The position numbers and the translations under genes were made by a program. A stretch of DNA of 60,000 bases from Polytrichum commune (taxonomy: Eukaryota; Streptophyta; Polytrichopsida; Polytrichales; Polytrichaceae). This document shows, piece after piece, positions 1 through 9,274 of the stretch. The stretch's first letter is position 1. Each line of letters begins with the position of its first letter. The stretch spans positions 30,382,001 through 30,442,000 of the forward strand of contig OX485803.1 in assembly GCA_950295325.1 (NCBI GenBank), in the 5' to 3' direction. Under the pieces are notes generated by a model. It was given only the letters and a program-made list of their open reading frames with translations. It was not told where the DNA came from and made no database searches.

Positions 1-314
1 GTTGTTAGCCAGGAGCTCAGCTGCAGTCTCACCCTACAACCTCGGTGTTGTTAGCCCAGGAGCTTAGCTGCAGTCTCACCCCAGCTTCAGTGTTGTTAGC
101 CCAGGAGCTCAGCTGTAGTCTCACCCTACAGCCTCGGTGTTGTTAGCCCAGGAGCTCAGTTGTAGTCTCACCCCAGCTTCGGTGCTGTTAGCCCAGGAGC
201 TCAGTTGCAGTCTCACCCTACAGCCTCGGTGCTGTTAGCCCAGGAGCTCAACTGTAGTCTCACCCCAGCTTCGGTGTTGTTAGCCCAGGAGCTCAGCTGC
301 AGTCTCACCCTACG
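1..314. repeat. Two-part minisatellite, about 6.8 units, open at left edge
   Basis: Seven consecutive units start at 1, 47, 92, 139, 184, 231 and 276. Each opens with GTTGTTAGCCCAGGAGCTCA or a close variant. Two unit types alternate: a 46-47 bp form ending in CTACAGCCTCGGT and a 45 bp form ending in CCAGCTTCGGT. The true repeating unit is therefore a dimer of about 92 bp. The last unit breaks off near 314, and the array continues left of the window. The small open frame through it follows from the repeat and is not evidence of a gene. Confidence 0.93.
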
Positions 315-357
315 GAGTTCCAATACCCGAATAGGCAACCAGCTACTAGCATGCACC

Positions 358-1049
358 TTAATACGAACCCTCTCATCCACTAATACAATGTTTTTGAAGT
401 TATCTTATTTTTTTTCTTTTCTTTGCTCCTAAGTAATGAACTAATCTAACAAACTAATTTCACTAACTCCTACCTAATCACCACGTGCAATCTTTAAACT
501 CTAAGAGCTCACTCACTTGTGAGGCAGAGAGAGAGCTTAACTCACTAACTTCACTAAAAACCAATCCCCCACACACGTGGCTCAAGCTCTTAAGAGCTTG
601 CTCCCTTGAGAGCACTTGATGGAGAGAGTCGCAAATGAGAGAAAGAACACCTTAAGTAGCAAAGAGGGAGAGAGGGAGAGAGAGGTGAGGATAGGGTGGG
701 AGGATTAGCACCTCCAATCACAATCCCTTAACCTTCACCTTCAAAGTAGGGACTAATCCCCTTCCACCAAGCTTCCTTCTTCCTAAACTACCAAGGTGGA
801 TCCAAAAGTGGGCATTTAACCCGCGGAGCTCACCTTGCCTCACCTTACCCTTTACTCACATAATCAAGGCATCCTCTTATTGAAATCAAACCTTGAAATA
901 ACTACACAACACATTCTAATGCCTAAACTTAAATCCAAACCACACTTCACTCTTTTTATGTTTTGTGAATAATCATAACACATCCAAGTCAAACTAAAAT
1001 TGGTTTCGAAGAGTTAATCACCACATGTGGGCACCATTTTGGGCTCACA
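358..1049 (-). repeat. Truncated 3' LTR of the Ty3/gypsy element
   Basis: This is 692 bp, matching 8566-9274 nearly base for base. It ends on the right at 1049 with the same GGGCTCACA. On the left, homology stops abruptly at 358. The 294 bp that should lie further out, which form the U5 end in element orientation, are replaced by about 44 bp of unrelated sequence and then the minisatellite. I see no clear purine-rich polypurine tract next to 1049. Confidence 0.9.
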
Positions 1050-1109
1050 TAATTGACGACCATCGGGGGGTGAATCCAAGATCGTTTGCTTCGAAGGTAA
1101 GTGTCGAAT

Positions 1110-1427
1110 TCACGCCCGGTATTGCTTACAACGACTTCCCGAGGTCCGCGTCGGAAAGAGTTGGCCGTTTAAAGTTTCCAATTGAAGTGAATTGTTTGGA
1201 AACACCTCGTTTACGAGGTAAGGGCCTAGCCATACCGCATCAAACTTTGCGGGAAACTCGAGTTTCCTTGCATCTTGGATCATGACCATCATACCGGGTT
1301 GGAGTGCTCGTTTCTTGTTTCGTTTGTCGAAGATGCGCTTCCGTTGGCGTTGGATCGCCTCGATATGTTGGGCCGCCATTCGCCTTCGCTCGTCGAGCGC
1401 CTCCAAGTCCGTAAGTCGACTCCTCAA
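1110..1427 (-). pseudogene. Integrase C-terminal module, shifted out of the pol frame
   Basis: This 105-codon stretch carries a basic helix (LDERRRMAAQ...RIFDKRNKKRA) and the GPY/F signature (VWLGPYLVNEVF), the usual end of Ty3/gypsy integrases. It lies in a different frame from pol and begins as pol stops, so a one-base indel near 1430-1450 broke the reading frame. It ends in CKQYRA with no chromodomain after it. Confidence 0.8.
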
Positions 1428-4400
1428 AGAATTACGTAGGTGAGTTGAGTATCCACGGCGACTCGAAGTGATTCGACTTCATATTCGATCGGAAGAGTAG
1501 CCTCTAACCCGTAAACCAACGAAAATGGAGTCGCGTGCGTGGTGATCTTATAGGTCGTGCGATATGCCCAAAGTGCCGCCGTTAGTTTTGTATCCCAATC
1601 GCGCTTTGAATCTAGGACCGTCTTGCGTAGGATACTTACCAAAATACCGTTAACCCTCTCCGTTTGTCCGTTTGTTTGGGGGTGATAAGGGGTGGTCTTC
1701 CGGTGATCGATTCGAAACCGCTCTGTCATTTCCCGAACCAAGTCGTTCAAAAAATGTGTACCTCGATCGCTTATTAAAATTTTTGGCACCCCGAACCGGG
1801 AGATTATGTTTTCGTACATAAATGTTGCCGCGTGTTCCGCCGTATCGGTCTTTACTGCTTTGGCCTCCGCCCATTTGGTAAGATATTCGGTTGCGACCAC
1901 AATATACTTCATTCCTTTCGAGGAGTGGGGGTGGACCTCGCCCACGTAGTCGATGCCCCATTTTTCGAAGGGAATTAGTGGCAACGACACATGTAGCAGC
2001 ATCTTGATTCGGAGATCGTTCCGGGCATACCGTTGACAAGCGTCGCATTTGCTCACGTAGTCGCGTGTATCCTTAAATAGAGTGGGCCAAAAGTAACCCG
2101 CCCTAAGGATGTTTTGGCCGGTGAGTTGACCCGAGAAGTGCCCGCCGCATGCGCTATCGTGGCATGCGATTAAAATGTCGTTAATCTCCGTTTCGGACAC
2201 GCATCTTCTTAGTAACCCGTCGGCGCTCCTTTTAAACAACCTATGGCCTATGACGACAAATTGTCTACTATTAATCCTCACCTTTCTTCTCTCTTCTTTT
2301 GTCCACTCACCGGGCAACTTAGGGGTTGTTAGGAACTCCACAATGCTTGAATACCATTCCGGTGTTGAAGTAACCAAGAAAAGGCTATCATCCACTAGCC
2401 TATCATCCACCGGGTTTTCTCCCACGCTATCCGACAACCTAGACAAATGGTCCGCTTGTAAATGCATGCGACCGGGTTTGTATTCAACCGTATAATCGAA
2501 TTCCCCTAACAACAAAACCCACCTAGCTAGCCTACCACTTAGCTCCGCTTTGTTAACCATGTACTTAATGGCCATATGATCAACGAAGAAGACTATTGGA
2601 TTACACAACAAGTAATGCATAAACTTTTTCACCGAGAACACCATTGCTAGGCATTCGCATTTCGTGGTGGAATAATTCCTCTCGGCCGACGTTAATTGTT
2701 TACTCGCGTAAGCGATCGGTTGATTTTTTTCCATATCTCCCGTCGGTTGACAAAGCGCGCTTCCCACGGCTACATTGCTCGCGTCACAATAAACATGAAA
2801 AGACATGTTCCAATCCGGCGGCCTTAAAATGGGATAAGTGCTCAACTTATCCCTTAACTCTTCAAAGGCTTTTTGACACGCCTCCGTCCACTCAAACTTG
2901 ACATCCTTTTTGAGTAGGTGTGTGATGGGCACCATGATCTTTGAAAAATTCGGAATGAGCTCCCGATACCACCCAACATGCCCTAGTAACTTGGAGATCC
3001 CTTTGGAGTTGGTCGGAGTTGCCAATTCACTTTTAGCTATAATCTTGTCCGGATCCGGTTCCCGTCCTTTTGCACTAACCACGTAACCTAGTAACACTCC
3101 TTTATTGACTCCCAAGAATGTCTTATCCGGGTTTAAGGCCAACCTCATCTTCCTACACCTCACCAACGATTCTCTAACACAATGCAAGTGCTCACCCACA
3201 TCGCTTTGAGTGCTAAAATCGTCAATGAATACGGTCATTGACTTATACAACAACTCGGTAAAAATATACATCACCAATCGTTGGAAAGTTCCCGGGGCAT
3301 TACACAACCCAAAGGGCATGACGACCCACACAAACGTTCCCCAAGGTGTTGTGAATGCCGTCTTGTGAATGTCACGGAGTGCTATCGAAATTTGGTTATA
3401 CCCCGCATACCCATCCATAAAAGTATATCTAGCGTGTCCTCCGACTTCTTCTAGTAACGTAGTTATAAAGGGTAAGGGAAAATGGTCATTTTGAGTACAA
3501 GCGTTCAACTTCCGGTAATCAACACACACTCTTAACTTCCCGTTCTTCTTCTTCACCAAAACCATTGGCGACACCCAATTCGTGATTTCCACCGGTTTAA
3601 TGAAACCGGCGTTTAACAATCTTTCCAATTCCGCTTTAACCAACAATTGTAGTCGTGGGTTCATCCTTCTCTCCTTTTGTCGAATCGGTCTCGCTCCCGG
3701 AATCAATGGTATACAGTGCTCCACCATCTCTCGCGGAATGCCCTTAAGCTCATCGTAGGACCACGCAAAGGTATCGCTAAACTCGTCAACTAATTCGCTA
3801 TACTCTTTAACCTCCTCTTCCTTTAGGTTGGACCCCATTTTTATTTGGCGGATTTTCCCATTCTTTGTCTTCACGTCCACGTACCGCCAATCTCCTTCCG
3901 ACACATGAGTTTGTTCGTCTTTGTTCCTATACCAATCCGCCGGCACGTTCGGGTAATCCTTGATATCGTGCCCCACAATGATACCCGTAGATGTTGTTTT
4001 AAAATGTAATGGTTCCTCTAACTTAGAGGCGTCCAAGATAGCTTCGTCGTCTTGCGTACCATCCACGTGTATCGTATTAACCTCGCCCTCGTCTACACTA
4101 TCTACCCACGGGGTCAACCCCCCTAGAATCCAATCTTCTTCGGTAAGCACCTCACATGGTTCTAACGATGCATAATCTCCACCTCTAGAGGTAAGCCTTT
4201 CATCGCTCAAACAAGGGTGATGAGACGTTGTTAAAATATCACATTCCGACTCGGGATATTCTTTTAACCATTCAAAGTACTCACCATCATCTATATGGTG
4301 GTAAAACTTAGGACCTAAGCTTCCCGAACTTGAACTTACAATTGTGCTTTGACCTTCGGGTTGAACAACTCCCACTAAAGCCTCATCAAGGTTATCCTTC

Positions 4401-5170
4401 ACCTCATCCTCAACTACCTCTTCCGATGGTAGATACAATTCTTTCTTCATCCAACTTCCTAATGACCCAATCGACACTACGACTCTATTGTCTTTAGGAC
4501 CATAAGTGATGGATGGCTTCGCCCCTCCCCAATTTACTATGGCATCCGACATTCTCAACCAAGGCCTACCCAACAATATGGGAAATGTATCCTTGTTAGA
4601 ATGCATCTTAATCACATGGAATGTGACCAAATATTCTTCTCCGCCGGTTGTCATCCTACAATCCTTAAGCATACCCAAAGGTGTCGTTGAACTTTGATTC
4701 GCCATATTAATAACCAATGGTGACGGACCGGTAAGGGCAAGTCCTAACCTCTTCATAGTATGCTCCGGCAAGATGTTCAAACTACTACCCCCATCCACTA
4801 ACACATTGGGAACTACCTTGTCCACAATGACAACCTCTATCTCTATTGCTCTCACATCCCGACCTCCATGTGACTCAATCCTAGCGGCCACTCTAGTTTT
4901 GGCCTTCCTTGCTCTCATATTTACCGGTATGCCGTCCTTGAGTGTCTTCCTCGCCACCGGTGAAATCTCCAATAGTTGTCCGAATGTTATGTCCGCTTTG
5001 AGCGAACTAAGGTCGGCCCATAGGTCATAACCGCTCGACTTTTCCACCTTAGTATTGCCCACACCATCAAATTCATCCAAAGGAACTCCCGGTCCTTCCC
5101 ATTCTCCTACATCACTACCGTCTAAATCATGAACTACATTAGGTCTCTCTCTATCATGGCGGATCGCATT
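1424..5170 (-). CDS. Retrotransposon Pol: protease, reverse transcriptase, RNase H, integrase (C-end frameshifted)
   Basis: The frame is open from the TAG at 5171 to 1424. Counting from 5080, the domains in order are: aspartic protease with LVDGGSSLN near residue 96; reverse transcriptase about 440-640 with catalytic VFIDDF near 618-622; RNase H with YCDAS near 764 and a second acidic residue in KCECLAMV; integrase zinc finger H-H-C-C about 974-1016 (CDACQR); and integrase core with acidic residues near 1044 (WGIDYV), 1105 (SDRGTHF) and 1141 (NGQTERVNG). Each core catalytic motif is present. The frame ends before the integrase C-terminal module, which continues one frame over. Translation would need readthrough from gag or an independent start. 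Confidence 0.93.
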   Translation of the reverse strand, partial: NAIRHDRERPNVVHDLDGSDVGEWEGPGVPLDEFDGVGNTKVEKSSGYDLWADLSSLKADITFGQLLEISPVARKTLKDGIPVNMRARKAKTRVAARIESHGGRDVRAIEIEVVIVDKVVPNVLVDGGSSLNILPEHTMKRLGLALTGPSPLVINMANQSSTTPLGMLKDCRMTTGGEEYLVTFHVIKMHSNKDTFPILLGRPWLRMSDAIVNWGGAKPSITYGPKDNRVVVSIGSLGSWMKKELYLPSEEVVEDEVKDNLDEALVGVVQPEGQSTIVSSSSGSLGPKFYHHIDDGEYFEWLKEYPESECDILTTSHHPCLSDERLTSRGGDYASLEPCEVLTEEDWILGGLTPWVDSVDEGEVNTIHVDGTQDDEAILDASKLEEPLHFKTTSTGIIVGHDIKDYPNVPADWYRNKDEQTHVSEGDWRYVDVKTKNGKIRQIKMGSNLKEEEVKEYSELVDEFSDTFAWSYDELKGIPREMVEHCIPLIPGARPIRQKERRMNPRLQLLVKAELERLLNAGFIKPVEITNWVSPMVLVKKKNGKLRVCVDYRKLNACTQNDHFPLPFITTLLEEVGGHARYTFMDGYAGYNQISIALRDIHKTAFTTPWGTFVWVVMPFGLCNAPGTFQRLVMYIFTELLYKSMTVFIDDFSTQSDVGEHLHCVRESLVRCRKMRLALNPDKTFLGVNKGVLLGYVVSAKGREPDPDKIIAKSELATPTNSKGISKLLGHVGWYRELIPNFSKIMVPITHLLKKDVKFEWTEACQKAFEELRDKLSTYPILRPPDWNMSFHVYCDASNVAVGSALCQPTGDMEKNQPIAYASKQLTSAERNYSTTKCECLAMVFSVKKFMHYLLCNPIVFFVDHMAIKYMVNKAELSGRLARWVLLLGEFDYTVEYKPGRMHLQADHLSRLSDSVGENPVDDRLVDDSLFLVTSTPEWYSSIVEFLTTPKLPGEWTKEERRKVRINSRQFVVIGHRLFKRSADGLLRRCVSETEINDILIACHDSACGGHFSGQLTGQNILRAGYFWPTLFKDTRDYVSKCDACQRYARNDLRIKMLLHVSLPLIPFEKWGIDYVGEVHPHSSKGMKYIVVATEYLTKWAEAKAVKTDTAEHAATFMYENIISRFGVPKILISDRGTHFLNDLVREMTERFRIDHRKTTPYHPQTNGQTERVNGILVSILRKTVLDSKRDWDTKLTAALWAYRTTYKITTHATPFSLVYGLEATLPIEYEVESLRVAVDTQLTYVIL

Positions 5171-5854
5171 CTACTCTTCTAACTCTTTGGTCACCCTCCT
5201 AGCTACTCTAGCTACCTTGTCTAACTCGGGAATATTAAGACCTTCATCCGAAGAATACTCCTCTTGATCACCTATTCCTACCTCTAGTGGAGCATCTCCT
5301 CTTCTAGCTCTAGTGGTGACCGCTAAGGCCGGTACTTCATGAATAACTTCCCCCTCTAGACCTCTCAATTCATAAGTAATGGCGTTGGTGTAGGGAGGCC
5401 ATTGACTTTGCTCCTCTCCAATACCCATTGGGAGAGGAAGCATGTCATCACAATTGGCATCCACGACACCATCCATAAATCTAACATCTTGTGAGTTAGA
5501 CGGACCCGGATCCATAGGCGGAGCTTAGGGCCTATTGTTGTGATTTTGTAGACCTCCTTGCTTACCTTGAATGGGGATGTACCCATTCGTCGTTTGCAAT
5601 CCCGCCGGTGGGTTAAAAGTTTGTCTCGCGTTACCATGGTCGTAATACAAATTTGGTGGTCTAAGTTCATTAGGTGGTCTACCTTGAGGTCTAGCTCCTC
5701 TCATATTATCCCTCGCTTGTTGTTGTGGATTGGTTACCGGATATGGCATGCTAATGACTTTATCCGGTTGATGACATTCATCCGAAGGGTGGTTCCCCCC
5801 ACAATTACTACAGCCGTAACTTTGTCCCTTAGACCAACATTGACCATGAGCGTG
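5171..5854 (-). pseudogene. Interrupted Gag-Pol linker with in-frame stops
   Basis: After the TGA at 5855-5857 the same frame stays open to TAA 5525-5527, then to TAG 5171-5173, and then runs into pol. The first piece carries the second zinc knuckle followed by a Pro/Gln/Asn-rich stretch (about 5525-5749). The second (about 5173-5515) is acidic and ends in a basic RVARRVTKELEE run. That all pieces share one frame argues that they were once a single gag-pol polyprotein frame split by three point stops. Programmed readthrough of three stops seems unlikely. Confidence 0.75.
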
Positions 5855-7360
5855 TCATTTCCCACAAACCGAATGAAATTTTTTCTTCTCATTGTCTTGA
5901 CTACCTTGACCTCTAGGATGGTAATTTCTATTGTTCCCTTGACCATAGTGAGGTGGTGCTTGACCTAGTTGATTTTGTAGAGGTGGACCATTGTATCTCC
6001 GTTGATCACGGTTTTGTCCAACTCTACAATATTGACGAGTATGGCCTGGTTGGCCACATTGAACACACCATAAACCCGACGAATGTCTACCTGACTTAAT
6101 AGGTGGTGGAAGTCCCGGTTGTTGGCTCTTGATCATTAATGACATTTGGTCGGTAAGGCTTTGCATTTGTTTGATCATGGCCTCTTGGAATCCTAATTGA
6201 CTAGCACCTAACCGTCGCTCTACTTCCTCAAGGTGTGGATCAACTCTAGAGGCCGGTAGTGCTAGTAATGACACCGGTTCTCTAACCGCCAAAGGGCGTG
6301 GACCACCATCGGCTATAGCATAAAAAGCTTGATTCTCATACTTGATCGGATTGATTGTTACCACTCTAGGTCGAATGGGAATGAATTGAGGTATCAATTC
6401 ATCTTCCCTCCTCCACAAACGCTCATGATCTTTGTCCAAACTTTCTATCTCCCTAGTCGCTCGTTTGGCATCCGCTGATGTGTGATGACTTTTCTCAAGG
6501 ACACTCCTAATAGTTCCCGACTTAAAAAATCCTTGGATAAATAATTGTTTTAGTGTGTCGTCGTTGAGCATGGTGCCCACGAACCGCGTACACACTAAAT
6601 CAAATCTTCTAATATACGCCGAGATCTCTTCCTCCGTACCTTGCTTCAATAAAGCTGACGCCCTTAAGGCCGTGCTTTTACCAACTTCCGGACGGAACTC
6701 GTTTAAGAACTCTCTTTGTAGTTCATCCCAACCTCTAAAATGACCTTCGGCATGGTCCCTATACCACTCATAGGCTTCGCCCTCTAAAGTGGTGGGAAAC
6801 CAAACTAACCAATAACCCATGTTAGTCACGAGGGAACTAGCCAATCTCTCCATATACCTTTCCATATGCCTTGAGGGATCTTCATCCTTAGTTCCATAAA
6901 ACTTAGGAAGGTGGGACGGTATGTCCAACGCTTGTAAGTTTTGTGGAACTACAATGGGTAAGCCTCTCGGCCTAACCAATGGATCAATCAGCGGTATAGG
7001 AGGTATGGGTGGCGGATCCATTTCTCGACCCCCGTCCATCGTGATTGATGAACTCTCTAACAATCCACTATCAACTCCTACCGGAAATTTCTCTCTAGGT
7101 GTAAATTTTTCCGACAAATTTTCTCCACTCAACTTGAAGGGAGTGATCTCGTCTTGAAGTTGAGCTCCTAATTCTAATGTATCTAGAATTGATCTAGTCT
7201 TAGGTTCGACATTTAAACAACTTTCTATCCTAACCTCATCTTGTTCTACTCTATTACTACTTCTAGAAGATCGCATCTTCCGCGTAGATTTTTCCAATCC
7301 TACTATCAAGCTTGGTTTTTTAGAACGAGTCTTACCTTGCATTCCATAAGAATCAATCAA
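5855..7360 (-). CDS. Retrotransposon Gag protein, ending at an in-frame TGA
   Basis: This is a 501-residue frame. A retrotransposon gag domain covers about residues 183-290 (WFPTTLEGEAYEWY, then an LLKQG...YIRRF region). A CCHC zinc knuckle of form C-x2-C-x4-H-x4-C lies at about 432-445 (CVQCGQPGHTRQYC). Gag forms the particle that packages element RNA. The frame stops at TGA 5855-5857, yet sequence just past the stop encodes another knuckle of form C-x2-C-x3-H-x4-C (CSNCGGNHPSDEC). The natural Gag is therefore probably longer, and the stop is either a lesion or read through. Pol downstream uses the same frame. Confidence 0.9.
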   Translation of the reverse strand: MIDSYGMQGKTRSKKPSLIVGLEKSTRKMRSSRSSNRVEQDEVRIESCLNVEPKTRSILDTLELGAQLQDEITPFKLSGENLSEKFTPREKFPVGVDSGLLESSSITMDGGREMDPPPIPPIPLIDPLVRPRGLPIVVPQNLQALDIPSHLPKFYGTKDEDPSRHMERYMERLASSLVTNMGYWLVWFPTTLEGEAYEWYRDHAEGHFRGWDELQREFLNEFRPEVGKSTALRASALLKQGTEEEISAYIRRFDLVCTRFVGTMLNDDTLKQLFIQGFFKSGTIRSVLEKSHHTSADAKRATREIESLDKDHERLWRREDELIPQFIPIRPRVVTINPIKYENQAFYAIADGGPRPLAVREPVSLLALPASRVDPHLEEVERRLGASQLGFQEAMIKQMQSLTDQMSLMIKSQQPGLPPPIKSGRHSSGLWCVQCGQPGHTRQYCRVGQNRDQRRYNGPPLQNQLGQAPPHYGQGNNRNYHPRGQGSQDNEKKKFHSVCGK

Positions 7361-8250
7361 CCCTCACTTGACCAAAATACAATTCTCACATTTCCCCTTT
7401 TAGTATTATCACTTTTCTTGGTGTAAATTAAAACTTATGGAGGTGAGGAAAGAGAACCTGCAAGCCCACTTAAGTGAAACAATCCCCAACAAGGGATAGG
7501 CATGTTCATGCCAATTCTTAGTCAAATCGGAGCATCACCTCCGCACTTTCCTTCGAATAGGCACTCACCACAATACCGATAGTGAGGGGGTGACCGTTGC
7601 CATACACTACATTGAAAATCAAGGCATCACCCTCAAGTTCCAAAATAATGTGATGGCTAAAGAATTACCCTCTACCACGGGTAACGACAATAACAATTAC
7701 GAAAATCGTTCCTTAATTATTTAGAAGTTTCAATTGGAAGAAAATGACGTACCTCAAGTTATTGCTTCCCCCTGCACATTAACATTCCCCTCGGTCGTAG
7801 TTCAAAATGATCTTACAATCACTAAATCTAACTAATAATTCTAACCTATGGATTCCAAAATCCCAAAAACTTCGAGACTCACCCCGAGGTGAGTGTCAAA
7901 GTCAAAAATCCTAAATTAATTATCCATCTAAAAATTTAATTAGCTACCGATCTTAGGTTCCTTTTGATTTTTTTATCAAACTTCAAAGAGGGTGGCGAAC
8001 GTACCTTCGCCGCGCTCCTTCCTCAAGAATGAATTTGCATAAATGACAATGCAATCCATTCCAAGGAATAATTGAAATACAACTAATTTAATAAATTTAA
8101 ATGTAAAACCCAAGAGAGAAAACTTACCGCACCTCGAGTGCTCCTTCCTCTCTCTCACGTTCGTGTCTCCAACTTCCTACTTGCCTCCAAGTCTTTTAGT
8201 TTCCTAGTCTCCTAGTTGCCTCCAAGCTTTGTAACTATTACCCGCTTCAC
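7361..8250 (-). other. Untranslated leader of the retrotransposon
   Basis: About 890 bp lie between the primer-binding site and the first gag codon. No open frame longer than about 60 codons runs along the element's sense strand, and no conserved motif is visible. This is the expected place for packaging signals, but none can be identified by eye. Confidence 0.6.
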
Positions 8251-8267
8251 TCCCGGCGGACGCACCA
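8251..8267 (-). other. Putative tRNA primer-binding site
   Basis: The minus strand reads TGGTGCGTCCGCCGGGA four bases after the LTR end. The opening TGG would pair with a tRNA CCA end, and the position is right for priming minus-strand DNA synthesis. I could not match it to a particular tRNA. Confidence 0.65.
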
Positions 8268-8271
8268 TTTA

Positions 8272-9274
8272 TGTGAGGCCAAACCCACCACCCTTAAGCG
8301 TCCTAGTCCGGGTGATGGCTTTGAGAATCACATGTATCTTCTACAACTTTGAACCATGTGCAAGGTAATTTTCATGTCCAAAGGAACACATATTGTTTCA
8401 CTCATTGTACTTTATTAATGTTAGCCTCTTGGCTTGTGGTAGAATTGGTTTTCTCAAGAGTCCAACCCACGGCTTTAGCCACACATGCCCTTAAGGACAT
8501 TCCCTTCATTCTTTTAATCTCCACTTCCTTTTTCTTGCCATTGCAAGAATCCTCCACATTCTCCATTAATACGAACCCTCTCATCCACTAATACAATGTT
8601 TTTGAAGTTATCTTTTTCTTTTCTTTTCTTTGCTCCTAAGTAATGAACTAATCTAACAAACTAATTTCACTAACTCCTACCTAATCACCACGTGCAATCT
8701 TTAAATTCTAAGAGCTCACTCACTTGTGAGGCATTGAGAGAGAGAGAGAGAGCTTAACTCACTAACTTCACTAAAAACCAATCCCCCACACACGTGGCTC
8801 AAGCTCTTAAGAGCTTGCTCCCTTGAGAGCACTTGATGGAGAGAGTCGCAAATGAGAGAAAGAACACCTTAAGTAGCAAAGAGGGAGAGAGGGAGAGAGG
8901 GAGAGAGAGGTGAGGATAGGGTGGGAGGATTAGCACCTCCAATCACAATCCCTTAACCTTCACCTTCAAAGTAGGGACTAATCCCCTTCCACCAAGCTTC
9001 CTTCTTCCTAAACTACCAAGGTGGATCCAAAAGTGGGCATTTAACCCGCGGAGCTCACCTTGCCTCACCTTACCCTTTACTCACATAATCAAGGCATCCT
9101 CTTATTGAAATCAAACCTTGAAATAACTACACAACACATTCTAATGCCTAAACTTAAATCCAAACCACACTTCACTCTTTTTATGTTTTGTGAATAATCA
9201 TAACACATCCAAGTCAAACTAAAATTGGTTTCGAAGAGTTAATCACCACATGTGGGCACCATTTTGGGCTCACA
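8272..9274 (-). repeat. Complete 5' LTR of the Ty3/gypsy element
   Basis: This is 1003 bp, and on the minus strand it opens with TGTGAGCCC and closes with GGCCTCACA, the expected TG...CA ends extended into a short inverted repeat. It matches 358-1049 from 8566 to its right end. It contains a GA-rich block (about 8733-8750 and 8880-8910), longer here than in the other LTR. The primer-binding site lies four bases inside its left edge. Confidence 0.9.

Larger units (their letters stand above)
358..9274 (-). mobile_element. Ty3/gypsy LTR retrotransposon, young but defective, left LTR truncated
   Basis: Direct LTR repeats at 358-1049 and 8272-9274 flank a minus-strand gag-pol region. On the minus strand the order is 5' LTR (right), primer-binding site, leader, gag, protease, reverse transcriptase, RNase H, integrase, 3' LTR (left). 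Integrase lies after reverse transcriptase, which makes this Ty3/gypsy rather than Ty1/copia. No chromodomain follows the integrase, so it is probably not a chromovirus. By eye the shared LTR parts differ by one substitution and a few length changes in T and GA runs, which implies recent insertion. The left LTR lacks about 294 bp that the right one has, so no target-site duplication can be checked. The coding frame has three stops and one frameshift, so this copy looks non-autonomous. Confidence 0.95.

Noticed and set aside
1650-2048. 132-codon minus-strand frame inside the integrase region
   Set aside because: It is a shadow of the integrase frame in another phase.
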